A stretch of DNA of 43,734 bases, from positions 1 through 43,734 of IMG/VR virus record IMGVR_UViG_3300025096_000042; one strand, 5' to 3'. A program made the position numbers and the translations under genes. Positions 20,801-27,174 of this stretch are shown here, piece after piece. The notes below the pieces were generated by a model, which did not search any database, was not told the origin of the DNA, and saw only the letters and a list, made by a program, of their open reading frames with translations. The DNA comes from a virus. Position 1 is the first letter of the stretch. The number at the start of each line of letters is the position of its first letter.

Positions 20801-21425
20801 TGGTGGAATTTCCTTATTTGGTCACGCTCACGATTCAAGGGCTGGATATGTAACTGCGGGTATCTCTACTGGTTCTGGCGGTAAGTTCACAGTCAATGCT
20901 TCGGGTATTGCAACTGGTGCAGATGTATTCACGGTAGATGCTTCGGGTAATCTTGTGACTACTGGCGGCGCAATCTTTAACGAAGATGGTGCTGATGTAG
21001 ACTTCAGGGTAGAGAGCGATGGTGAACAGTATATGATCTTTGTCGAAGGCAGCACGGATCGAGTCGGCATTGCTGACAATAACCCAGGTTACACATTAGA
21101 TGTGGGCGGAACCATTTATGCAGATACAGATGTGATTACAGCATCTGATATTCGATTAAAGAATCTGGTCGGTCCCGTTACCAATGCACTTTCCACGGTC
21201 AATAAATTAAATGCTATTCGATATACTTGGAAAGATGATAGAGAAACGGGACAACAAATTGGATTCTCTGCACAAGATGTTCTTGAAGTGGTACCAGAGG
21301 TGGTTCGGGGAAGTGAAGAAGATGAATATGCGATTTCATATGGTAAGTTGGTTCCTGTACTGGTCGAAGCTATTAAGGAATTGACCGCAGAGGTAGAAGC
21401 CCTAAAGAAGAAGTTGGGGGATTAG
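14832..21425 (+). CDS. Long tail fibre with C-terminal S74 intramolecular chaperone (2197 aa)
   Basis: Receptor-binding tail fibre, probably trimeric. The N-terminal about 150 residues look like a virion-attachment domain seen in marine phage fibres. The middle holds Ig-like beta regions and two short collagen-like stretches (GPPGAAG near nt 17140, GPPGPTGPTG near nt 17870). The distal half has repeated VGIG-type motifs (near nt 19010, 19185, 19765, 20640, 21065) typical of trimeric beta-helical shafts. It ends in a peptidase S74 domain: SDIRLK has Ser2105 and Lys2110, the expected self-cleavage dyad with the cut before the Ser, and a C-terminal coiled coil follows. Cleavage would release about 93 residues. 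Some distal segments are GC-richer than the rest, suggesting exchange. No Shine-Dalgarno. Confidence 0.88.
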   Translation: MARILKKPLKQNLFKIPVLIEDTKHYSEYFEVSQLNRIFHAGKNGFLIRGSRFLQKGTEISIEVLDRYGNSVFVTPVANYTEAGSRLVSVEIFEKTPPGPGKLIILGTANKHSDGRSIVPRWRGKPNVRWVVPIQIEPTNQNTSQIRLSNDPVAVVTQQSFLTTRIDKTVKVDMGPGQPTVDKWNRETAGPHTASLQYNYEGHRSDGYAITMMSRSGAPLPFFDTVNTDGYFTGSVSKRIIESSSLGTITVVSNPVTASVSMSLDKILDETIAITTTPIKFDDGTDYLNPVLASGSYERVVSGSGTSKQTIEQYTSSVVFEYVSESVARTQSTSSVINFRIPKIQTSTGEISKVKISAKESNKAITAFRPFAEFVPTERNLITSSTDIGDLSAGTFPATSILDDNWFGALITDLDGDFNQPAYENSGSGFTASLVVPIVTSSENILEGFHADHTSSVVPYFVGTKNHHQLYRDTEYTLRYTAVYTPTHVTSSNNSAVATYSTTNSGSIRTFLTRIGSGSDARTSSSVANNDNDEPREVGSISKYGLLVDKLIAQKRDKSLYEREVNFKVPRDGVSYLRFKIDGGFWHFGNIEITPTVEKGYHPDEIIFDADAAGLVNTTTDFRVQFLNFEDNPIDHEIIVPNFHVSSSRLVKSLKLSSDISSFTFGAAGDILGEETASITVTSTNILNPASISIQGFTSSYGPVTSSFFSDTGSVESGTAGSFDIYYTAFGEQSGSNDAYTSSLRVTATADGVSDSIDVTRASAGGQGGPPGAAGTDSKTVNLTSNYYVVAYNDSGSMPTPSVDVDVGLTASAQNFVDPWFKFTGDGISDETEYIDGNNIAGSGTDTFIWPVPAAYFKDPQTVKVSIQEGSSGGEVAYDSLSIVAIRPGADATTVILTNEAHAIPADSDGVVTSYANSGTDIKVWQGAAALPYDDSDPYTSGSFRVSGSGTNITPNPYPSTVSTYIRQYESASSMPDSQTSASIAYTITVTDMSGTSTDYTKVQTFSKTSAGPPGPTGPTGAGIIFRGAWSHSVSPAVQYTSSATRKDVVQHGSTYYVANATHASTNNTTSGTGKPPTDPPWTSFGETFDAIATDLLFTQDVYANKTINVGSSASTPIIALNADSGSTGAYENPYISIGQGLSQGWKSGSGGIFLGYHGGKAALSIGGTGGFIVDESGSVTASAAQLSGSISSSAGAIGGWEIGSTYLRTLNNPTHFVIDSDNASLSINSSTFGVDGIQLQLHDDTAAGSRPRFFVGNSTGSFFKFETSSSVAPFGASALSISSSKFSLTAAGQLTASDALFTGITVVSGSFLGTQIADTTQSIMIGPTRFRTNTADPDLTKQLVVDYTTIKSHRIYSEALSGTPYDVVLGTYSTDHWGHLWQLVLDQSSGSVGIGTNFRNNSTGGTQSTPRAKLHISGSSAFPSQSLLLAGSGSNDVLLVEAPYGVGGQVGINTVSPDSTLHMYKSSGNTQLHIQSVSAGDPTIKMTSGNNRIGVFNFEDGSTTAQIHLDHNTGKFHFRAHNSTVDDMTISENTTYIAGNTAVGHTDPISKFEVREDGGPVLSLTNSDASILDDNQFGYLNFYSNDDSTNSKGGVAGIGVYADADYNTGDTPARMEFYCHSTGANDGTVKGNPSLRMSIAANGNVGIGVAIPSEKLHVDGDIMVSNGRGIRGSDSHERINFHNTDGIQMYTSNTLALALAADQNATFSGSVTANAGVVVDNITIDGQEIDVSSGDLTLDVAGNIYLDADGTYIYLQDATTSVGLFKLTSSDFYIKSVVSDKDIIFQGNDGGSGITALTLDMSDAGTATFNNNLVVSGTIEAVGPVTSSQAVLVPTGGSATAPTVVFGDGNTGFYESGDNDLYFTADGTATMILEENAFYGAISMGPKMVRETPSTTNPVFCFNSDEDTGIGRAGANTGSLVAGGVNALNWTNAGRVGIGTANPAEKLEVTGNIALTGNPDAQRFIMINETNTGETALHIQAGAGSAAYGGGISLFGHAHDSRAGYVTAGISTGSGGKFTVNASGIATGADVFTVDASGNLVTTGGAIFNEDGADVDFRVESDGEQYMIFVEGSTDRVGIADNNPGYTLDVGGTIYADTDVITASDIRLKNLVGPVTNALSTVNKLNAIRYTWKDDRETGQQIGFSAQDVLEVVPEVVRGSEEDEYAISYGKLVPVLVEAIKELTAEVEALKKKLGD

Positions 21426-21428
21426 TAG

Positions 21429-22508
21429 ATGGCAACTCATTTAAGCGGTTCGGGAGGGACGCCATTGGCGGGCCATGTTGGTACCAACCTTGGTAAAAGC
21501 GGCCCCGTCAAACTTACAGAATTACAGGCCAAAGCATCCGGCCAGGGATCTACCGCTGGGGCACATTCGGCTGCTCATTCTCCTGACGCTTACAATAGAA
21601 ATTCTGGTGGTTCTGGTCATTATTTAAGAGTTAATCCATTTATGGTTGACCATAAAGCTGCTCCCGATCCAAATGATTCGGTATCCGGCTCGGCCCCTTG
21701 GAAGTTAAATGATTGGGATGGATATCAACAGTGGTTATCGGGATCATCATCCATTGGTGGGGCACAGGGTACTAATTTTGACATTACAGCTAAAGATGAA
21801 GATTCGTTTACCTTTGCTTTTACATATGCGGATGGATATACAAGAGATCCAGATAGTGTAAATCAACGACTTTATTATAAGAAGTGTTCGACTAGTGAGT
21901 GCGTTGATGGTTCGGGAGATCCAGATGATCCACGCAAAAGTGGAGGTTCTTCCACCGCGGGCCCGGCAGATGGATCGACTTACAAATTAGACAGCTTAGA
22001 CCATTCTAGTTATTATATTTTTTGTATAAATGCTGAACATATACCTAGTGGTTCAGGTGCAACCGCAGAAAGTAAACCCTATGACTGTAAGGGTGCAGGT
22101 AGCCCATCCGACTGTAGCGGTTTAACCAGTTTCAGTTATGGACGCACACGAACAACATATGCGGAAGCTGCGGATGATGGAAAATATCTTATCAACACAA
22201 CTGATCGACCATGTATTGCATATAATGTTGGGTTGGGGACTGAAATCAATGGTTGTTCTGGTGGCGAACATGGCAATACCTGTGATGACATTGTTTTTGG
22301 CGGCCACGATGCATGGGCTCGCGAGCAACTAGGCACTGATACCTATGTGTTTACGGATAGTGGATGTTCAAACTCATTAACTAGCACGATTTCTGGTAGC
22401 GGCGGGTGGTATATTGCAATTAGGACAGATCTAACACAGGGACAAGTCCGAACATTAAGTGCCCAGGGTCAGATAGGAGGTAGTCCTAACAACGACTGTT
22501 GCGCATAA
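21429..22508 (+). CDS. Cys-rich fibre-associated protein of unknown function (359 aa)
   Basis: I do not recognise a family. The N-terminus is Gly/Ser/His-rich and flexible. The rest is predicted beta with many cysteines (including CSTSEC, pairs near the middle, and a terminal CCA), unusual for a protein folded in the bacterial cytoplasm. It starts 3 nt after the fibre stop, so it is probably translated with the fibre. It could be an adhesin tip, fibre cap or tail spike; these are guesses from position. Like the giant tail protein it combines Cys motifs with acidic Pro/Gly/Asp turns. Confidence 0.55.
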   Translation: MATHLSGSGGTPLAGHVGTNLGKSGPVKLTELQAKASGQGSTAGAHSAAHSPDAYNRNSGGSGHYLRVNPFMVDHKAAPDPNDSVSGSAPWKLNDWDGYQQWLSGSSSIGGAQGTNFDITAKDEDSFTFAFTYADGYTRDPDSVNQRLYYKKCSTSECVDGSGDPDDPRKSGGSSTAGPADGSTYKLDSLDHSSYYIFCINAEHIPSGSGATAESKPYDCKGAGSPSDCSGLTSFSYGRTRTTYAEAADDGKYLINTTDRPCIAYNVGLGTEINGCSGGEHGNTCDDIVFGGHDAWAREQLGTDTYVFTDSGCSNSLTSTISGSGGWYIAIRTDLTQGQVRTLSAQGQIGGSPNNDCCA

Positions 22509-22531
22509 TTAACAATAGGATAGAAAGTTAT

Positions 22532-23206
22532 ATGAATGAACGATTACAAGAAATTAAACAGAATATTTTACAAGATACTAATGGGCTTCCCATATTGGTA
22601 TATATTGTTGCAGAGGGGTGCCATGAACATCCGGCTGTTTTAGCTGAAGAAGTCAGAACAATGATTGGTGTTCATGGTTTGGATGTGACATTTTATACTA
22701 TATGTTTAAATGAAAATTATATGCCATTCCCTCGACCGCTGACAAAAGTACTTTATTATTTTAAACCACATCATATTACTCCGATAATGTACAGAGTTGA
22801 CCCTAACATTGTTGCTTTTTTTTCTCACGATGTTAATAATGTTAAACGTATAATTGATGGAGAAGCTCCTGATAGTGTTTTTTATTCTGAACAACAACTA
22901 GAAATAAATAAACAAACTGAAAATATGTTTCAAGAGGAACAGAAACAGTCTGATAAATTTCCTTCTAAATTAAGTATGATTCGTTCAGCAGCAAAACAAT
23001 TTTATTATTCAGCGAAATCAGCAAAACAAGGATTGCCTGTATTTGTTTCTTCTGATATAGCTCAAGAAAGATATCAAACTTGTGAAGAATGTGATATGTT
23101 TGATAAAAATACTACAAGATGTAAAGAATGTGGGTGTTTTATGAGAGTTAAGGTTAATTTAGCAAATACTAAGTGTCCAATTGATAAGTGGGATTCCACA
23201 ATTTGA
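22532..23206 (+). CDS. C-terminal zinc-ribbon protein, possibly thioredoxin-like N-terminus (224 aa)
   Basis: Function unknown. The C-terminus carries C184-x2-C187, C197-x2-C200-x-C202 and C215 in a CxECGCFM...KCP..KW arrangement. I recall this zinc-ribbon pattern from many marine phage proteins. The N-terminal about 110 residues (PILVYIVAEGC, then alternating strands and helices) might be a thioredoxin-like fold, but no CxxC redox site is visible there. I chose ATG 22532; the frame also opens at TTG 22499 overlapping the upstream gene, but the ATG has a weak AGGA about 12 nt upstream and gives a natural N-terminus. Its place behind the fibre genes does not reveal its role. Confidence 0.55.
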   Translation: MNERLQEIKQNILQDTNGLPILVYIVAEGCHEHPAVLAEEVRTMIGVHGLDVTFYTICLNENYMPFPRPLTKVLYYFKPHHITPIMYRVDPNIVAFFSHDVNNVKRIIDGEAPDSVFYSEQQLEINKQTENMFQEEQKQSDKFPSKLSMIRSAAKQFYYSAKSAKQGLPVFVSSDIAQERYQTCEECDMFDKNTTRCKECGCFMRVKVNLANTKCPIDKWDSTI

Positions 23207-23210
23207 GTGA

Positions 23211-23219
23211 TATTTATAG
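23211..23219 (+). promoter_or_regulatory. Promoter-like TATTTATAG before the NMNAT/ligase-like fusion
   Basis: TATTTATAG starts 29 nt before the chosen ATG (23240). Identical or near-identical sequences lie at similar distances before genes starting at 37700, 39112 and, on the other strand, 39013. No Shine-Dalgarno follows. Confidence 0.45.
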
Positions 23220-23239
23220 TAAACCCCAACTATACTAAT

Positions 23240-25915
23240 ATGAGAAAGATAGCAATTTACGCCGGTCGGTTCCAACCCTTTCACAAAGGGCACGATTCTG
23301 CGTACAAACAATTGGTTAAAAAATTTGGAGAGGAAAATGTATATGTTGCAACTTCCGAACCCAAGGAAACTTCTGCGAGAAATCCATTTAAGTTTGGTGA
23401 AAAGAAACAGCTTATGACTGCTATGTTTGATATTCCATCAGAACGGGTGGTTCAGGTCAAAAATCCTTACAAACCAGTAGAAGTTCTTTCCAAATTTGAT
23501 CCAAAAAAGACTGCTTTTATAACGGCAGTCGGTGAAAAGGACGGTGATAGACTATCTCATGGTAAATATTTCAAGAAATATGATGCTGACGATGAATTAT
23601 CCCCGTATCAAGACAACGGATACTTTGTAACTGTACCCAATTTCAAAGTAGACAGTGATGTAATGTCTGCCACGAAGATTAGAGATAAAATGGGGAACCC
23701 TGCAATCTCTACTGAAGACAAAATCGACTTTTTCAAGAAATTATATGGAAAATTTGATCCAAAACTCTTCCGTATGATGAAAGACACCATCCAAGACCGT
23801 TCTGTAGAACCTGCAAAGTCGGCTGCACCGAAGAAAACGAAGCGTGATTCTTCAATTCTTAAGAAAAGGGTCACAAATCCCCAAACTAGAAGGGATATAT
23901 TGGTCAGAACCGCGCTTCAATACGACAAAAATCACCCAGTTTATAAACTCGCTAAGAGAATGTTCGAACGGGGACCAATGAAAGAGGTGTTTGAGTCGGT
24001 AATGATTGAAAATGCTCTGATTGATCAATATAATTCGTTAGTTGATAATTTTATTGGTAAAAAAGGAAGTGATTATAAGATTGAGATGGGGGATTCACAA
24101 ACAACCATTGAAGATAAGTGTAAAGAAGCATATAAACAGGGTGTATTTTATTATCCACTGGTTCATGCTCTTGGTACAGTCATAGAAGATGAAGAACCTG
24201 CTTTAGACGAGAAGGAAACCTCAACAGCCCGTGTAAGACGGTTCTATAAGAGACACCCAGAGAGAGTTAGACGGTATTTGAAGAAAACTCAAGATGATCG
24301 TGTGATTAGAAACCGTGATCGACAACGGGCAATCCGTAAACATGGTAAATCAAAGATGAAAAATCACGATGTTCATCATCCAAATGGTGTGAATGGTGGT
24401 AAATGGGTTCTTGCTAAGAAGGATCATGGCCGGGACAGAAAAAACCCGAAGAGTAAGTTAAAGAATGAGGTTTTTCTTGTAGAAGGTGGGGCCGCTGGCC
24501 ACATGATGCACCCATATGAAGATATGGATTTGACGTTTGATGATTATAAAGAGATTATTGATCAAGGTCTTTTAGGTTCAATGGGTGATGAAAAGCCTGT
24601 TACAGAGAAATTAGATGGACAGAATATAGCATTTTCTGTTGTTGATAGTGAAATCAGATTTGCTAGAAATAAGGGACATGTGAAAAATGGTGGTGATAAG
24701 GCCTTGACAGTTAAGGGAATGATGGATAAATTTAAGGATAGAGGTGGTATTGAACGTGCATTTGTAGGAGCGGCCAGAGACCTTGAAACAGCTATTAAAG
24801 TTTTGCCAGACAAACAAGTTAAAGAAATGTTTGGTAATGGAAGTAAATTTATGTCTGTAGAAATTATTTTACCCGATTCTACAAACGTTATTCCTTATGA
24901 CAAAAACGTTCTTGTTTTCCACGGTACTATTGAATATGATAGAGATGGAAAGCCAGTATCTTCAAGTCAGGATGATGCAAAAACATTTAGTGATCAACTT
25001 TTGAAAGTTGGTCAACAAAAACAAAAATTGTTCGGACTTCAAGGACCAAAGGTAATTACGTTTAATAATAAAGATATTAAAAAGATGGAAAAGAAGGCTA
25101 AGAAATTCCATAGAGACATTGATAGACTTAAAAGTGAGTTTGATTTAAAAGATGGTGATCTGGTTCGGGACTATTATGCTAAATGGTGGGAACGTGAGGT
25201 CAAAAAAGAGTTGGAACAAAAAGGACTGACAGCGGATGACGATACAATGGAAGGATTGGTTAATCGTTTTGCTTTTGATGACAAGACAATGCAATTAAAA
25301 GACATTAGAGATCCTGAAATTAGAAAATGGACATCTGAATATCAGAAAACCAGATTGCGTGATGTTAAAAAGGTTGCACAAAATCCATTTGAGATGGTAT
25401 TCTTAAAGGTGGGTGCTAGTTCCTTGGAAAGAATAAAAGATTTCTTAGCATCAAACAACCCTGGCGCAATTGATCAGATTAGAAAGGAACTGAAGACAGC
25501 AATGAATTCAGTAAGAGCAGAAGATGTAAGTGATCAAGCAGAAAAATTAAGAAAGGAATTTGATAGATTAGAACAAGTTGGAATAGATAAGCTGGTTCCA
25601 TCAGAGGGAATTGTGTTTATATATAAAGGACAGCCCTACAAATTTACAGGCACATTTGCTCCATTGAATCAAATTCTTGGTACATTTAAATTTGGTGGTA
25701 AACCAACTGGAGAGCCCGATGTTGGAGCGCCTGGAGCGCCTGCTGGAGCACCGGACCCCGAAAAGGATAAGGATTTTATAAAGAAATACTATAGTGATCG
25801 GGTCAGAAATCCAATGACGGGCAAGGACATCACAGTTCAGTCCGCGTTAACTTATGACAAGACACATCCAGTATATAATGTAGCAATTAGGTATTTATCA
25901 AGTAAAATGGGATAA
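23240..25915 (+). CDS. Multidomain NMNAT-like / HNH-like / KxDG ligase-like enzyme (891 aa)
   Basis: The N-terminus is a nucleotidylyltransferase of the NMNAT/cytidylyltransferase superfamily: GRFQPFHKGH (residues 9-18, HxGH motif) and SATKIR, equivalent to the family ISxTxxR motif. About residues 206-242 form an NPxT-core module. A basic segment with NHDVHHPNG (375-383) resembles an HNH nuclease core. Residues 455-460 (TEKLDG, Lys457) match motif I of ATP-dependent ligases. SEGIVF (788-793) and YKFTG (800-804) match motifs IV and V. A second NPxT module ends the protein. The frame opens at GTG 23207, but that would translate a promoter-like element, so ATG 23240 directly before the NMNAT motif is preferred. 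Substrates are unknown; RNA/DNA end repair or NAD metabolism are possible. Confidence 0.75.
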   Translation: MRKIAIYAGRFQPFHKGHDSAYKQLVKKFGEENVYVATSEPKETSARNPFKFGEKKQLMTAMFDIPSERVVQVKNPYKPVEVLSKFDPKKTAFITAVGEKDGDRLSHGKYFKKYDADDELSPYQDNGYFVTVPNFKVDSDVMSATKIRDKMGNPAISTEDKIDFFKKLYGKFDPKLFRMMKDTIQDRSVEPAKSAAPKKTKRDSSILKKRVTNPQTRRDILVRTALQYDKNHPVYKLAKRMFERGPMKEVFESVMIENALIDQYNSLVDNFIGKKGSDYKIEMGDSQTTIEDKCKEAYKQGVFYYPLVHALGTVIEDEEPALDEKETSTARVRRFYKRHPERVRRYLKKTQDDRVIRNRDRQRAIRKHGKSKMKNHDVHHPNGVNGGKWVLAKKDHGRDRKNPKSKLKNEVFLVEGGAAGHMMHPYEDMDLTFDDYKEIIDQGLLGSMGDEKPVTEKLDGQNIAFSVVDSEIRFARNKGHVKNGGDKALTVKGMMDKFKDRGGIERAFVGAARDLETAIKVLPDKQVKEMFGNGSKFMSVEIILPDSTNVIPYDKNVLVFHGTIEYDRDGKPVSSSQDDAKTFSDQLLKVGQQKQKLFGLQGPKVITFNNKDIKKMEKKAKKFHRDIDRLKSEFDLKDGDLVRDYYAKWWEREVKKELEQKGLTADDDTMEGLVNRFAFDDKTMQLKDIRDPEIRKWTSEYQKTRLRDVKKVAQNPFEMVFLKVGASSLERIKDFLASNNPGAIDQIRKELKTAMNSVRAEDVSDQAEKLRKEFDRLEQVGIDKLVPSEGIVFIYKGQPYKFTGTFAPLNQILGTFKFGGKPTGEPDVGAPGAPAGAPDPEKDKDFIKKYYSDRVRNPMTGKDITVQSALTYDKTHPVYNVAIRYLSSKMG

Positions 25916-25919
25916 GGTT

Positions 25920-26543
25920 ATGAAGAAAAAAGAATTTGCAAAAGTTCAGAAACAAATTCACGACAAAATGAATAAGTATGCTGATAAGATTATTGTTGGT
26001 CAGTATACAGGTGAAAAAGAACCCGAACGAAAAGAGGGAGATTTGTGGCAAGATCGTGATGGAAAACAATGGACGGTTAAGAAAGGAATAAAACAATCTA
26101 TAAGTCCCCTTCAAGATGCAAAAACTCCGTGGTGGTGTCCTGAGTGTGGGAAGACTATGGATAAACTTGATGTTAAAACATTTAGAGTTACTAGTCACTG
26201 TTATGATTGTGTTGCTAAGGAAGAAAGTAGATTGAAGATGGATGGTAAGTGGGATGACCATAGAGAAAAGAAAATTTTAGAAAATCAAATTGATTGGTTA
26301 AAGGATAGAATTGTAGAATTAACTCTTTATCACGATACCCTTTCAAATCCAGAAATTCAACACTTTGATCACAAAACTGGAGCGGTTTTGATGGTAGACA
26401 AATATTCAATACCACTTGATACGGTTAAGAAAGATATTAGGGCAGAAGTAGTTGGTATGAATAAATCGTTGAAAGAAAAAGAAAAAGAATACGAAGAGAA
26501 ACATGGAGAGTTAAATGGGGTTGTTACAACTACTCAAAACTAA
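25920..26543 (+). CDS. Zinc-ribbon coiled-coil protein of unknown function (207 aa)
   Basis: Not assigned to a named family. A zinc ribbon is clear: WWCPECGKTM followed about 20 residues later by HCYDC, a CxxC...CxxC pair. The segment before it (EGDLWQDRDGKQW) is typical of small phage proteins I recall from marine genomes. The C-terminal half is charged and helical and could form a coiled coil. It begins 4 nt after the multidomain enzyme. Its 3' end overlaps the next gene by 29 nt, which suggests coupled translation. Role unknown. Confidence 0.55.
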   Translation: MKKKEFAKVQKQIHDKMNKYADKIIVGQYTGEKEPERKEGDLWQDRDGKQWTVKKGIKQSISPLQDAKTPWWCPECGKTMDKLDVKTFRVTSHCYDCVAKEESRLKMDGKWDDHREKKILENQIDWLKDRIVELTLYHDTLSNPEIQHFDHKTGAVLMVDKYSIPLDTVKKDIRAEVVGMNKSLKEKEKEYEEKHGELNGVVTTTQN

Positions 26544-27171
26544 TGTAAAGCTTGTTATAGCTGTTTTAATAACCGCTTCTGTTGCTGGATATATAACATC
26601 TTGGACAAAACAGTCTCAGATGGATCAATATATTGAAGAATATGAACAGTTTGAAGAAGATGCTGCGGTTGCTAGGGAGTTTGCAGATAGTCTTCAAGAG
26701 GAATTGGCCGAAAATGATCTTGAAGTTCAAGAATTACAAGATAGTATGATAGTAATTGTTTCTAATTTAAACACTAGTAAAAATAGAATTGCAGAGTTAG
26801 ATAGAGAAAGACAAGAATTAAAAGCTCAAGTAACAGATAGTGTTTTAAATGAAACACCGCCAGAAGTTAGAGAGTATATTGTGGTGATGGAAGAAGAAAA
26901 TGAAGAGTTAAAGGTTGCTCTCAGTGCTGCTGACTTGTTACAACAGAATTTAGAGAACCAAGTGGCACTATTAACAATGTCCCTTGATACTCAAACACTA
27001 AGAGCAGATTCTTTGTATACTATTGTTATGAATATTCCAGAAGCTCCGTCTAATCCAAATAAAGTTTTTGGGTTCATTCCAAAACCGTCACGAATACAAT
27101 CCTTTTTCATCGGCGCCGCATTAGCTACCGTGGCCGCTTGGAAAATTTCTGAAAGCTTACACATCCATTAA
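26515..27171 (+). CDS. Coiled-coil membrane protein with hydrophobic segments at both ends (218 aa)
   Basis: Probable inner-membrane protein. Residues about 12-30 (VKLVIAVLITASVAGYI) form one membrane segment. A long acidic coiled coil occupies about 35-175. A second hydrophobic segment (FFIGAALATVAAW) lies near the C-terminus. The coiled-coil ectodomain recalls Rz-type spanins, but those have one anchor and no second membrane helix, and no lipobox is present here. A GGAGAG Shine-Dalgarno at 26505-26510 supports the start inside the preceding gene. It sits directly before the terminase gene (3 nt gap). A lysis or membrane-remodelling role is only a guess. Confidence 0.5.
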   Translation: MGLLQLLKTNVKLVIAVLITASVAGYITSWTKQSQMDQYIEEYEQFEEDAAVAREFADSLQEELAENDLEVQELQDSMIVIVSNLNTSKNRIAELDRERQELKAQVTDSVLNETPPEVREYIVVMEEENEELKVALSAADLLQQNLENQVALLTMSLDTQTLRADSLYTIVMNIPEAPSNPNKVFGFIPKPSRIQSFFIGAALATVAAWKISESLHIH

Positions 27172-27174
27172 GAC

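Noticed and set aside
23207-23239. GTG start for the multidomain enzyme
   Set aside because: It would translate the TATTTATAG element and add 11 residues before the NMNAT core; ATG 23240 fits the family N-terminus.
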